A stretch of 64,000 nt of DNA from Sulfuricaulis sp. (GTDB taxonomy: Bacteria > Pseudomonadota > Gammaproteobacteria > Acidiferrobacterales > Sulfurifustaceae), in the NCBI RefSeq assembly GCF_024653915.1, contig NZ_JANLGY010000011.1, positions 1-64,000 of the forward strand, in the 5' to 3' direction. Positions 44,460 through 53,067 of this stretch are shown here, piece by piece. The position numbers were made by a program, and so were the translations under genes. The notes below the pieces were generated by a model. The model saw only the letters and a list, made by a program, of their open reading frames with translations. It had not been told where the DNA came from and did not search any database. Every line of letters starts with the position of its first letter. Positions within the stretch are counted from its first letter, which is position 1.

Positions 44460-45763
44460 ATTTTTGGATTAATCAAACCTTCCATAACGTGCCGCCGGAA
44501 GACGGCGTAAGCGGAAGACAGGTTCCATCCCAGCCACGCATACGAAAGCGCGAGCGTGGCCGCCGCCGGATACACCCAGAATCCGGGATGGAGGATTGCC
44601 ACGGTTACCAGCAACAACGCCACGCCGTGAATCCACAGCTGCGGCCGGGTGCGTGTGTCCGGCATGATCTGTTTCATGTTCGGCAGGGTGCCGCGCACGT
44701 TCTGTTCGTGCAGATGCAGCCAGGTGAGAAACGGCACGATCTTGTACAGCATGCCATGAATGGCGCTGGAGGCAAAACCGGCGATCAGCCACGTCCCGAG
44801 CATCAGTTCCAGGCGCGGAAAGTTCCCCGGCGCGAACCGGAGCGCGAGCCCCATGACGACACAGGCGAGCAGGCTCGTCATCGCCAGTTGCCAGAAGCGC
44901 AGGGTGACGTCCGGCAACTGGCGCCGCCGCTGGCTTTGCAGACGCAGCGTCACGATCGCGAACGCCGCGAGGCCGAGACCGATGACCACCGCCAGCGCAT
45001 TGGCCATGACCGTGAAAAAGGAATGTTGCGGCGCCAGCAACAGGCCCAGGCTCCAGGCCGGCAGCGCCGCGAACAGCAGCGGTGCCAGCCGGCGCGTCAT
45101 CCATGCCGGGTAGGCGGGCGTGAGCTGGAACATCGGCACCACGTGGAAGGCCACGCCCATCACCAGCAGCCCGACCCAGCCGAGGAATCCCCAGGCGAGA
45201 TGCATATCGGTCCAGTGAGCGCTGGCCGAGCCGGCGGCGGACGTAGTCCGCGATATTCCGATGATGATGCCGAAAACCACCGTGACCAGCAACGCCATCA
45301 GTGCCAGACGCAACGGCCACACCGCCGGGTTGGCGCGATCCGCGCGCCACAGGCTCCACCCGGCCGCGGCGATGAACAGGGCGAATCCGCCGCCGAGCAA
45401 CCACAATGCCGCGCGCAGCAGCGGCGGATGCGAGGCCGCAAAACCGGCGCTCAGCGCCAGCGTGCCGAGCGTGAGCAGCCCGTGCACGGCACCGCCCACG
45501 AGTTTCGGTCGGGCGATGGGAGAGCTCGCCAGTACCGGCAGCAATTGCATCAGCGCGCCCAGCATGGTCATGGCGAGGAAACCGAGCGTGAACAGATGGG
45601 TGAGCGCGAGCGTGGTTGGAGACCAGCGCGAGGCCAGCGCCTCCGGGCCTTGCCACGCGAGCAACGCCGCCGCCAGCAGCGCGAACCACGGCGCCGTGAG
45701 AAAAAAACGCAACGGCACGGTAAACGGCGGCGCCTGATCGAGGCGCAGATCCGAGGCGCTCAT
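44456..45763 (-). CDS. NnrS-like/oxidase subunit I-like polytopic membrane protein
   Basis: A 435-residue integral membrane protein with about 12 helices. Histidines occur where haem or metal ligands are expected: LTHLFTLGF, TDMHLAWGF, GVAFHVVPMFQLTP, SSAIHGMLYKIVP and TWLHLHE. The layout resembles NnrS-family haem-copper proteins and small oxidase-like subunits linked to nitric oxide tolerance. It is the third gene of an operon after hemerythrin and DUF2249 genes, under an FNR/DNR-type box. A C-terminal fragment of a paralogue persists at 35250-35440. Exact family assignment is uncertain. Confidence 0.7.
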   Translation of the reverse strand: MSASDLRLDQAPPFTVPLRFFLTAPWFALLAAALLAWQGPEALASRWSPTTLALTHLFTLGFLAMTMLGALMQLLPVLASSPIARPKLVGGAVHGLLTLGTLALSAGFAASHPPLLRAALWLLGGGFALFIAAAGWSLWRADRANPAVWPLRLALMALLVTVVFGIIIGISRTTSAAGSASAHWTDMHLAWGFLGWVGLLVMGVAFHVVPMFQLTPAYPAWMTRRLAPLLFAALPAWSLGLLLAPQHSFFTVMANALAVVIGLGLAAFAIVTLRLQSQRRRQLPDVTLRFWQLAMTSLLACVVMGLALRFAPGNFPRLELMLGTWLIAGFASSAIHGMLYKIVPFLTWLHLHEQNVRGTLPNMKQIMPDTRTRPQLWIHGVALLLVTVAILHPGFWVYPAAATLALSYAWLGWNLSSAYAVFRRHVMEGLINPKM

Positions 45764-45766
45764 GGG

Positions 45767-46036
45767 TCAAACACCGTCAAGGATATGTCGCACGGCCGAC
45801 CGCGCCTGGTCATCGTGTCGCCGCCAGATGAAAAGTTCGCAGGAGCTGTCGCCGGCGCCGCGCGCCTGCCAGTCAAAGCCGGTCTGTTGCAGCAGCGGGT
45901 AGAGGGGAAGAGGCTCGTGCGGCAGGAAGGCGCGCAAATATTCTCCGTCGCCGAGCGCGTGGATGACGGCCAGCACCCGCTCCATCGGTTCGGGCGGCGG
46001 CAGACCGCGGGCGTCCAGCCGGTGCTCGGACGGCAT
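45767..46036 (-). CDS. DUF2249 domain protein
   Basis: An 89-residue cytoplasmic protein with the DUF2249 pattern: LDARGLPPPEPMERVLAVIH, GEYLRAFLPHEPLPLYPLLQ and a final hydrophobic strand CELFIWRR. The fold is TusA-like. It is often encoded beside hemerythrins, NnrS and denitrification genes, as here, but its biochemical role is unknown. It lies 7 bp after the hemerythrin gene and 3 bp before the NnrS-like gene, so the three are surely co-transcribed. Confidence 0.8.
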   Translation of the reverse strand: MPSEHRLDARGLPPPEPMERVLAVIHALGDGEYLRAFLPHEPLPLYPLLQQTGFDWQARGAGDSSCELFIWRRHDDQARSAVRHILDGV

Positions 46037-46043
46037 GGCGTCG

Positions 46044-46502
46044 TCAGGCTTGAGTGAATTGTCCGGCCAGCGCCGGCCCCTGCGCGCCCAGCACCTGATC
46101 GGCCAGGCGATAGAGGATGTTCTCCTCTTTCATGTTGTGCTGCTGCATCAGGATGAGCAGGGTTTCGGTGGCGCCAAGCAGGCGCTGCGTATCCTGTGCC
46201 TGCGCGCCTTGCTGCATGTCGCGGAACAGCGTGCGCATCTGCTCGTGTTCCATGCGCATCACCTGGGTCGGGCCGCCGGCGCCGATGACTTGTTCCAGCG
46301 CCGGGAACAGCGTCTGCTCCTCGAAGGCGAGATGATGGTTCATGGCCTCGATAAAGGCGGTGATGTCGCGCTGCGCCTGCGGCCATTCGCCCCGCGCGGC
46401 GTGTTTCTCGGCGCTGGCGAAGAGCTCGTCGCAGCGGTGGTGATCCTGCGCCAGCGTATCGCCGAGGCCGGGGGGATTTCGTGGTTTGCTCACGGTTTCC
46501 AT
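46044..46502 (-). CDS. Hemerythrin HHE domain protein
   Basis: A 152-residue four-helix protein with the HHE cation-binding motif: QDHHRCDELF, NHHLAFEEQTLFPALE, MEHEQMRTLF and QQHNMKEENILY. The His and Glu residues fit a di-iron site. Such soluble hemerythrins bind O2 or NO, and one group (YtfE/DNR-controlled) repairs or protects Fe-S proteins under nitrosative stress. An FNR/DNR-type box is centred about 40 bp upstream. First gene of the hemerythrin-DUF2249-NnrS-like operon. Confidence 0.88.
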   Translation of the reverse strand: METVSKPRNPPGLGDTLAQDHHRCDELFASAEKHAARGEWPQAQRDITAFIEAMNHHLAFEEQTLFPALEQVIGAGGPTQVMRMEHEQMRTLFRDMQQGAQAQDTQRLLGATETLLILMQQHNMKEENILYRLADQVLGAQGPALAGQFTQA

Positions 46503-46536
46503 GGGCGCACTCTTGGGCCTGCGGCGCCAATGCGCA

Positions 46537-46550
46537 TTGATTTACATCAA
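46537..46550. promoter_or_regulatory. FNR/DNR-like box upstream of the hemerythrin operon
   Basis: TTGAT-TTAC-ATCAA, perfect consensus arms. It is centred about 41 bp before the minus-strand start at 46502, i.e. near a class II activation position if transcription starts close to the gene. Confidence 0.8.
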
Positions 46551-46605
46551 CGGGGCTGTCATCGTCGTGTAATGCCCGGATGACCGCGGGGGTTTTGCGC
46601 GAAAG

Positions 46606-47844
46606 CTAGCCGGGGTTTCCGTCTGCGCGCGGCCGCAGGTACATCGGCGCATACAGCCGGGCCCATAACAGGAAGGCCAGCAGCCAAACAACCGCCGCCA
46701 GTACATTCAGTATGCTGCTGGCAGCCGCGGGCGCGAACTCCGCGGCGATGCGCAATGCCGCGACCAGGTTGATGCCGAACAACACGCGCCAGGTGAGATC
46801 GTCGGCTTCGAGCGCGCGGCCGGAGTGGCCGAGCGTGACGCGCGAGGCCATGGCCACGATCATGCCGCCGAAGAATCCGATGCCGAGCGCGTGCAGCGGC
46901 GCGCGCGCGAAATAATCCGTGCCGGTGACGAGCAGCGTCAGGCTCTGCGCGGTGAACAGCGCCATGCCGATGCCGAGCCACAGGAAGGCGATGTGCAGCA
47001 TCGCCAGCAGGCGCGCGTGAAAGCTGCGGCGGAATTGCCACAACCACGAGTGATGCAGCGCCGCCGCCGCCAGCGGCGCGTCCGCGAGAAAGCGCCACGC
47101 CGGCAATCCGGCGAGCTCGAAGGCCGCGTGCGCCACGACGCACACCACCATCAGCGGCGGTGTCCACGCCGGGCGCACCATCAGGTAATTGATGAGCGCG
47201 CTCTGGGTGAAAAACGGAATCATGCGATGCGCTACCAGGAACACCACCGGCATCAGAAACAGCCATAGGCCGATCTCGCGCGCCAACGTAAACGCCAGCG
47301 GCGACTGGATCAGGACGCCCGTGAGGAAACACAGGATACCGACTGCGCCGGCGGCGAGCGCGAGATTGAGCAGGCGCTCATGCGGTCCGTGTTTGGGTGC
47401 CTGGCGGAAAACCGTGAACAATGCATGGAGCGCCAACGCCCATCCCAGCAGTTGCAGGACCAGTGCCAGCGCCACGAGAAGGAGAGAAAAGAACAGGCCC
47501 GCGTAAAACAAAACCATGCCTGTAACGAGAAAAAAGAAAACGGCGACGTATCGCGAGGCCGCTATTACCGGGCCGCCCATCCAGCGCGGGTAAACGGTGA
47601 ACAGGAATCCGAAAATAAAATACGGAAACAATCCGAACAGCATGAGAAACACATGCGCCGATATGGAGGGCAGCACGAGTCGCAGGGGTTCTGACCAGCC
47701 TGCGCGCGCGAGTAGCTCGGCGAGCCAGAACAACATGATCAGTACGGTCTGGAGCGCGCCGGGGAGAAACATCATCCGGTGCGGCGCGGCGGTAAAGCTG
47801 TCCCAGCGAGAGGAGGCGGAATGATTAGTGTTGTCGGGAGACAT
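46606..47844 (-). CDS. nnrS: NnrS family haem-copper membrane protein
   Basis: A 412-residue inner-membrane protein with about 12 helices. NnrS marks include the start APHRMMFLPGALQTVLIML, the FPYFIFGFLFTVYPRW segment, RMIPFFTQ and the late MIVAMASRVTLGHSGR motif. NnrS proteins contain haem and copper and protect against nitrosative stress; their genes are classical targets of NO-responsive regulators. A perfect FNR/DNR-type box is 52 bp upstream of the start. It is followed on the same strand by the hemerythrin operon, which has its own box. Confidence 0.9.
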   Translation of the reverse strand: MSPDNTNHSASSRWDSFTAAPHRMMFLPGALQTVLIMLFWLAELLARAGWSEPLRLVLPSISAHVFLMLFGLFPYFIFGFLFTVYPRWMGGPVIAASRYVAVFFFLVTGMVLFYAGLFFSLLLVALALVLQLLGWALALHALFTVFRQAPKHGPHERLLNLALAAGAVGILCFLTGVLIQSPLAFTLAREIGLWLFLMPVVFLVAHRMIPFFTQSALINYLMVRPAWTPPLMVVCVVAHAAFELAGLPAWRFLADAPLAAAALHHSWLWQFRRSFHARLLAMLHIAFLWLGIGMALFTAQSLTLLVTGTDYFARAPLHALGIGFFGGMIVAMASRVTLGHSGRALEADDLTWRVLFGINLVAALRIAAEFAPAAASSILNVLAAVVWLLAFLLWARLYAPMYLRPRADGNPG

Positions 47845-47895
47845 GGTTGGCCGATTTCAGGAGACCTTACTTAGCAGCCATCGGCGTCACCGTAT

Positions 47896-47909
47896 TTGAT
47901 GCAAATCAA
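47896..47909. promoter_or_regulatory. FNR/DNR-like box upstream of nnrS
   Basis: TTGAT-GCAA-ATCAA, perfect consensus arms, centred about 58 bp before the nnrS start at 47844 on the minus strand. Confidence 0.8.
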
Positions 47910-47944
47910 AGGCGAACGAAAAACGCCCGCGCCTTATCGCCACC

Positions 47945-48976
47945 TCAGTTCTGACGGCTACGGAGCGTATGCAAGAGATACAGCGCGAGGCTGAACAGCA
48001 CCAGCGCACCGGCCTGGTGCGCCGCGCCCAGTGAAACCGGCGTGACATTTACCACCGTGGCGATGCCCAGCAGCACCTGCACCACGAGCCAGCCGAGCAG
48101 CAGGTGCGCCGCGCGCCGTGCCCGGTATGACAGGCCCGCACGCATTACCTTCCACCAGAAGACCGGGATCACCAGACACAGCAGAAACGCGAGCAGGCGA
48201 TGATTGAACTGCACCGTGGCGATGTTCTCGAACAGGTTGATCCAGAACGGTTGCATGGCGTACATCCCCTCCGGAAAAAATCTCCCGTTCATCCACGGGA
48301 AAGTATTGAAGGCGAACCCGGCCTTGGTGCCGGCAACAAATCCGCCCGAGAGGATCATGATAAATACCAGACCGGTAACGGTATGCGCGAATCGCCGCAA
48401 TTCCGGCGAAGCGTTGACCGGCCTGCGTTCCGAAACGAGATTCAGCGCTAACCACAGGATATAGGCGTAGATCGCCACCGCCAGCCCCAGGTGCGCGGTC
48501 AGGCGATAGGGGCTCACGCGCGGCAGATCAATGAGGCCGCTCGCCACCATGAGCCAGCCGAGCACGCCATTCAGCGCCACCAGCAAGGGTACTGCCACCA
48601 TGCGCGGGATCAATTTCTTCTCGATGCGGCCGCGCCACAGGAACCACAACAGTGGCACCAGCGCAACGAAAAAAATCAGCCGGCCCCAGAGACGGTGCAG
48701 GTACTCGAGCCAGAATATTTTCTCAAAGCCGGCGAGATCCATGCCGACGTTGATTTTCTGATACTCGGGCGTTTTTTTGTACAGATCGAACATCTCCTGC
48801 CAGTGTGCCTCGGTCAGCGGCGGCAGCGTGCCCTCAAAAAGCCGCCATTCGACGATGGACAGGCCCGAGCGCGTGAGTCGCGTGGTCCCACCCAGCACCA
48901 CCATCAAAAAAATCATTGCCGCGACAACCAGCAGCCAGCCGGCGACCTGCTTATTATGTGATGCAGTGTTTATCAT
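47945..48976 (-). CDS. ctaA: COX15/CtaA family heme A synthase, type 1 copy
   Basis: A 343-residue membrane protein with eight helices. VVLGGTTRLTRSGLSIVEWRLFEGTLPP is the alphaproteobacterial/mitochondrial Cox15-type signature. EYLHRLWGRLIFF and VQFNHRLLAFLL carry haem-ligand histidines, with others in TAHLGLAVAIYAY and GAAHQAGALVLFS. The enzyme oxidises haem O to haem A at its formyl side chain. A second, clearly different CtaA paralogue follows at 49117-50112. The presence of these two beside the CuA oxidase-type operon suggests that some oxidase or NO reductase in this organism uses haem A, though that enzyme need not be the neighbouring one. Confidence 0.87.
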   Translation of the reverse strand: MINTASHNKQVAGWLLVVAAMIFLMVVLGGTTRLTRSGLSIVEWRLFEGTLPPLTEAHWQEMFDLYKKTPEYQKINVGMDLAGFEKIFWLEYLHRLWGRLIFFVALVPLLWFLWRGRIEKKLIPRMVAVPLLVALNGVLGWLMVASGLIDLPRVSPYRLTAHLGLAVAIYAYILWLALNLVSERRPVNASPELRRFAHTVTGLVFIMILSGGFVAGTKAGFAFNTFPWMNGRFFPEGMYAMQPFWINLFENIATVQFNHRLLAFLLCLVIPVFWWKVMRAGLSYRARRAAHLLLGWLVVQVLLGIATVVNVTPVSLGAAHQAGALVLFSLALYLLHTLRSRQN

Positions 48977-49006
48977 TTAGAGCCGCTATCGAAATGAAAA
49001 CCAAAA

Positions 49007-49110
49007 TTTTAAACCACGGGGAACACGGGGAGTAAAGATGTCGAAAAACAGAAAGGCCGTTGTTTAACCGTTTTCCATGCTTTTCCCCGTGTCCCCCGTG
49101 GTTTGAATTC
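49007..49110. repeat. Inverted repeat of the CCACGGGG-ACACGGGG family, second copy
   Basis: The arms AAACCACGGGGAACACGGGG and CCCCGTGTCCCCCGTGGTTT are separated by about 50 bp. Same family as 1265-1361. It lies between the two heme A synthase genes. Confidence 0.82.
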
Positions 49111-49116
49111 ATCTTA

Positions 49117-50112
49117 TTATCTCGGTGTCAGGAGATGGTTCAGGTTCACGATGGACAGCAATAATAGCGTGGCAATCGCATTATGCGCTGTCACCAGAGC
49201 GAGGGGCAGGCTGAAGGCGACGGCAGATATGCCGAGAAGGATTTGCAGCGCGAGAAAAACCAGTATCGTAATGCCCGTGCCGCGATAACGGCTTCCCGAA
49301 CCGATGGCGCGCCAGCCGAGCCATGCCATATAAAGGAATGTGAGAACCGCGCCGGCGCGATGCACCAGATGAATGATCTTGCCGGCATCGCCCGTGATTA
49401 CGGCACCGGCGTCCGTGGCTGGCAATACGCGAGACAGGTTAAAGCTCTCGCGCCAAGGGCCATCGCTCCAGGGATAACCGCCGCAACCGGGAAGATCGGT
49501 GCAGGCGAGCGCCGCGAAATTAGCGCTGACCCATCCACCCAGTGCAATCTGAAAGAAGACAATGAAAATTCCAATCAGCGCCCATGGCCGCAACTCGTGC
49601 CTCTGTATATTTTCTGTTTTGGTTGATACGGAGCGTTGCCCCAGCCACCACAACATGGCCAGCATGGCCATGCCGCCGAGCAGATTGCTGAGCGTGACCC
49701 ACGGCAGCAGCGGCGAGGGCGTTTTGTAACCCAGTATCGAAAGAAAGACGGTCAGCCCCAGCACCGCGAGCGGGATCAGGACGGATTGCCCCGGTTCCCG
49801 GCGCCGGCGCCACGCCGTGACCGCGATCCCCAGCACCAGCATGCCCAGCGCGGAGGCCACTAAACGATGCGTCGCGGTGGCCCACGGCGGCACCAGATGC
49901 GCCGCGGCCAGCGATTCCGTGCCGCTTGTTTCCGCCTTGATCAGTGCGTAGCAGGACGGCCAGTCAGCGCAACCCAGGCCACTGCCCGACAGGCGCAAAT
50001 AGGCGCTCAGTATCACCACAATCAGCACCAGCAAGATGGAAACAGAGACCAGCAGCGTGTAAAGACTGCTCGCACGGCCGGATGTCGGCTGGTTGGCGGC
50101 GTGTTCGGTCAT
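49117..50112 (-). CDS. COX15/CtaA family heme A synthase, type 2 copy
   Basis: A 331-residue membrane protein with eight helices. It shows LSAYLRLSGSGLGCADWPSCY near the N-terminus and later TDLPGCGGYPWSDG, the paired-cysteine loops of the Bacillus-type CtaA. Haem-ligand histidines lie in ATATHRLVASALG, KIIHLVHRAGAVLTF and LVTAHNAIATLLL. It is only distantly alike to the copy at 47945-48976. Relatives with cysteine pairs and those without are two subclasses of the family. Some members near NO reductase genes may modify other haems. It is divergent from the CuA oxidase/NO reductase operon, which starts 310 bp away. Confidence 0.82.
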   Translation of the reverse strand: MTEHAANQPTSGRASSLYTLLVSVSILLVLIVVILSAYLRLSGSGLGCADWPSCYALIKAETSGTESLAAAHLVPPWATATHRLVASALGMLVLGIAVTAWRRRREPGQSVLIPLAVLGLTVFLSILGYKTPSPLLPWVTLSNLLGGMAMLAMLWWLGQRSVSTKTENIQRHELRPWALIGIFIVFFQIALGGWVSANFAALACTDLPGCGGYPWSDGPWRESFNLSRVLPATDAGAVITGDAGKIIHLVHRAGAVLTFLYMAWLGWRAIGSGSRYRGTGITILVFLALQILLGISAVAFSLPLALVTAHNAIATLLLLSIVNLNHLLTPR

Positions 50113-50271
50113 GGCGAGTTCCGGTCAGGAGACGAAAAGAGGGATGGCAGATACTGATAATTTCCCGGTCTCTTGATGTTGGTCATGGCGCAATTTCGGT
50201 TGCCTGCTACTTTTGTCTGCGATGAGATTGCGTGCATGATCGGCGCAGAGTGTAAAACATTTTCGGGGAAA

Positions 50272-50285
50272 TTGATCTAAATCAA
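50272..50285. promoter_or_regulatory. FNR/DNR-like box upstream of the CuA oxidase/NO reductase operon
   Basis: TTGAT-CTAA-ATCAA, perfect consensus arms. It lies 137 bp before the first gene of the operon (50422) on the plus strand, with a degenerate TGCGGCA-type palindrome at 50319-50335 between. Confidence 0.75.
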
Positions 50286-50421
50286 GTTTCCATATGCCCT
50301 AAACGGTTTTAAATCCACAGCGGCATTCTGTCGCATCATGTGAATTATGGAGCCGGCGTTGCGCGAGACAGCCCGGCAAAAGTGGCCCAACAGTATTTCG
50401 ATTTAATCTGGAGGTGTGAAC

Positions 50422-50589
50422 ATGTCAGCAGCCAAAAATACGGATTCAGGTCGGGACGAAAAGGTTCCTGCGATGCAGCGGGTGCTCGACAATCCCTTTC
50501 TGCTTTTGTTCATCGGAGTGACCATGCCCACGGTGTTTTACATCCTGTGGGGCATCATGGAAATCGTCACTTTACCCCTGGCCAAATAA
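50422..50589 (+). CDS. Small single-helix subunit of the CuA oxidase/NO reductase complex
   Basis: A 55-residue protein found by reading the gap before subunit II. It begins MSAAKNTDSGRDEKVPAMQR and contains one hydrophobic helix (FLLLFIGVTMPTVFYILWGI) near the C-terminus. CTGGAGGTGTGAAC before the ATG is a good ribosome binding site, and the gene ends 18 bp before the subunit II start. Single-helix polypeptides (subunit IIa) are known in ba3-type oxidases, and this would be the equivalent. Its size and place, not its sequence, support the call. Confidence 0.72.
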   Translation: MSAAKNTDSGRDEKVPAMQRVLDNPFLLLFIGVTMPTVFYILWGIMEIVTLPLAK

Positions 50590-50607
50590 CCTCCGGGAGA
50601 CACTGAC

Positions 50608-51144
50608 ATGAGCCTGACTCCTCCTGCCGAACGAATCTGGTGGAATGAACCCATCGAGGCCGTTGAGCTTTTCTGGGTCGCGATCGCGCTCGTTTGGGCG
50701 CTCGTGATGTTCTTCATGATGCCTTACTGGCACATCTACGGTAAGCAGAATCTTTCCAGCGAGGCCTATCGCACCACGCCCGAGATGTATACCAAGAAAG
50801 TGCAGGCGATGGTGGATCAGTACACCATCCGCAAGGAAACCACGCGCGACATGCCTGTGGTCGCACCGCCCGCGGGAGCTGACATTTACATGCTCGGACG
50901 ACTGTGGGAATGGTACCCGGCGCTGGAGCTCGAGAAGGGCCAAAGCTACCGCCTGCATCTTTCTTCCGTGGACTGGCAGCACGGCTTCTCGCTGCAGCCG
51001 GAGAACATCAATTTGCAGGTTATCCCCGGTTACGAGATGGTGATCAAAATCACACCTAACAAATCGGGAGAATACTCGGTGATCTGCAATGAATACTGCG
51101 GCATCGGTCATCACCAGATGATCGGCAAAATCTACGTGAAGTAA
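50608..51144 (+). CDS. CuA-containing oxidase/NO reductase subunit II (B-family type)
   Basis: A 178-residue membrane-anchored cupredoxin. One N-terminal helix (AVELFWVAIALVWALVMFFM) is followed by a short CuA domain. The CuA ligands are in DWQHGFSLQPEN (His) and CNEYCGIGHHQM (C-x3-C-x3-H-x2-M). The small size and single helix agree with ba3-type (B-family) subunits and with the sNOR class, rather than A-type oxidases. It accepts electrons from a periplasmic cytochrome c or copper protein. It is the second gene of the operon, before subunit I and a SCO protein. Confidence 0.85.
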   Translation: MSLTPPAERIWWNEPIEAVELFWVAIALVWALVMFFMMPYWHIYGKQNLSSEAYRTTPEMYTKKVQAMVDQYTIRKETTRDMPVVAPPAGADIYMLGRLWEWYPALELEKGQSYRLHLSSVDWQHGFSLQPENINLQVIPGYEMVIKITPNKSGEYSVICNEYCGIGHHQMIGKIYVK

Positions 51145-51157
51145 GGAGGAGAGGCCC

Positions 51158-52852
51158 ATGGCGAATACTGCGGAATTCCGAACCTGTCCCGACACCGGCC
51201 TGCTGTTCCACAAGCCGGCCGAGACGCTGATGAAACTCAACGCCGTTGTCGGCATCGTGTTCCTGCTGATTGGTGGTGTGCTCGGCCTGCTGATGGGCCT
51301 GACGCGCTGGCCCACGGTGCACCTGCTGCAGGCTGATTCGTTTTACATGTTGTTGACCGCGCATGGCGTCAGCGTACTGATTTTCTGGATCATCTTCTTT
51401 GAAATTGCAGTATTGTATTTCACCTGTACTACCTTGCTGAAATCACGTCTCGCGGGCCCGCGCTGGGCGTGGCTCGGTTTTGCGCTAATGGTCATCGGTT
51501 CCATCACGACCATGGTCTCCATCTTCCAGGGCCGTTCCAGCGTGATGATGACCTCGTACGTGCCGATGTCAGCCGAGCCACATTTCTATCTGGGGCTGAT
51601 CCTGTTTGCGGTCGGCGCGCTGATCGGATGTTTCGTGTTTCTGGGCACGCTGGTGATCGCGCGCGCGGAACGCACCTACGGCGACGGGTCGATCCCGCTG
51701 GTCACATTCGGCGCCCTGACGGCCTGCATCATCGCCATCTTTACCATCGCTTCGGGCGCCATTATTTTGATTCCGACCTTCCTGTGGAAGATTGGCTACA
51801 TCAACCACATTGATCCTCTCATGTACCGTATCCTCTGGTGGGGCATGGGCCATTCCTCCCAGCAAATCAACGTCTCGGCCCATATCGCCGTGTGGTACGC
51901 GGTCATGGGCGTGGTATTCGGCGCGCGGCCGCTGTCCGAGAAGGTCTCGCGCTCGGCGTTTCTGCTGTACATCCTGTTTCTGCAACTCGCCAGCGCGCAT
52001 CACCTGCTGGTGGATCCGGGCATTGGCACGGAATGGAAGATCTTCAACACCAGCTACGCCATGTACCTGGCGGTGCTGGCGAGCATGATCCACGGCCTGA
52101 CGGTGCCGGGCGCGATGGAGGCGGCGCAGCGCAAGCGCGGCTTCAACAAGGGCCTGTTCGAGTGGCTGCGCAAGGCGCCGTGGGGCAACCCGACTTTTGC
52201 CGGCGTGTTTCTCTCGATTCTCATCTTCGGTTTTCTCGGCGGCATTTCCGGCGTGGTTATGGGTACGGAGCAGATCAACCTGATCATCCACAACACCCTG
52301 TACGTGCCGGGTCATTTCCATGCCACCGTGGTCGGCGGCACCACGCTCGCCTTCATGGCCCTGACCTACTGGCTGGTGCCGATACTGTTCCGGCGTGACA
52401 TCATTCTGCCGTCGCTGTCGAAATTCCAGCCATATCTTTTCGGCATCGGCATGTCAGGGTTCTGTCTGTTCATGATGGGCGCCGGCACGCTGGGCGTGCC
52501 GCGGCGTCACTGGGACATCTCCTTCAGCGGCGCCATCTTCGGGCATCAGTTTCCGGAAACGGCGTACCTGCTGCTGGGCCTGACGGGCATCAGCGTTATC
52601 CTCGCGGTAATCGGCGGCGGGCTGTTTATATTGCAGATCGTCGGCTCGGTGTTCTTCGGCCGTAAGCGTGGCGAAACCAAGAGTGCGACCCCGATGATTG
52701 CCGAAATGGTTGCACCGGGTCTGCATGGCATCGGCATGGGCGGGATCTCCGTGCCCGGCACGCTGGTGTTGGCGCTGGTGTTCCTGACCTCGTTCATCCT
52801 GTACTACTTCGTCAACTGGAAGTACTTGTCCCAGGTCTGGGGCCTCGGCTAG
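51158..52852 (+). CDS. Heme-copper oxidase superfamily subunit I lacking the active-site Tyr; putative NO reductase (sNOR-like)
   Basis: A 564-residue membrane protein with about 13-14 helices. The six metal-ligand histidines are present: H69 (TAHGVS), H232 (GMGHSSQQ), H281-H282 (SAHHLLVDP) and the pair in GHFHATVVGG. In O2 reductases the residue four after the first CuB histidine is the cross-linked Tyr (H-x3-Y); here it is Gln236 (HSSQQ). Loss of that Tyr is a mark of NO reductase classes. The B-family-like sequence, CuA subunit II, SCO gene and upstream FNR/DNR-type box fit the sNOR group known from ammonia oxidisers (norSY-senC-orf1). O2 reduction cannot be excluded without assay. Confidence 0.78.
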   Translation: MANTAEFRTCPDTGLLFHKPAETLMKLNAVVGIVFLLIGGVLGLLMGLTRWPTVHLLQADSFYMLLTAHGVSVLIFWIIFFEIAVLYFTCTTLLKSRLAGPRWAWLGFALMVIGSITTMVSIFQGRSSVMMTSYVPMSAEPHFYLGLILFAVGALIGCFVFLGTLVIARAERTYGDGSIPLVTFGALTACIIAIFTIASGAIILIPTFLWKIGYINHIDPLMYRILWWGMGHSSQQINVSAHIAVWYAVMGVVFGARPLSEKVSRSAFLLYILFLQLASAHHLLVDPGIGTEWKIFNTSYAMYLAVLASMIHGLTVPGAMEAAQRKRGFNKGLFEWLRKAPWGNPTFAGVFLSILIFGFLGGISGVVMGTEQINLIIHNTLYVPGHFHATVVGGTTLAFMALTYWLVPILFRRDIILPSLSKFQPYLFGIGMSGFCLFMMGAGTLGVPRRHWDISFSGAIFGHQFPETAYLLLGLTGISVILAVIGGGLFILQIVGSVFFGRKRGETKSATPMIAEMVAPGLHGIGMGGISVPGTLVLALVFLTSFILYYFVNWKYLSQVWGLG

Positions 52853-53067
52853 CCGGATAGATTGTCTGCGCGGGCCACTGGGCCGGTCCGCGTTAGGGAG
52901 GCCGGGCAGGCTGAGCCTGCCCGGCTGTTCCTTTTGCATCCCTCGGCACCGCATTCGGCACTTTTCCGCTGCGCGTCCTGCTTCGCGGAAAAGCCCGGGG
53001 CGCACTTCCTGTGCGCCCGTTCGCCGTTTCGGCTCACCCCTGTGTCGCGGTTTGTTATGATGGCCAC

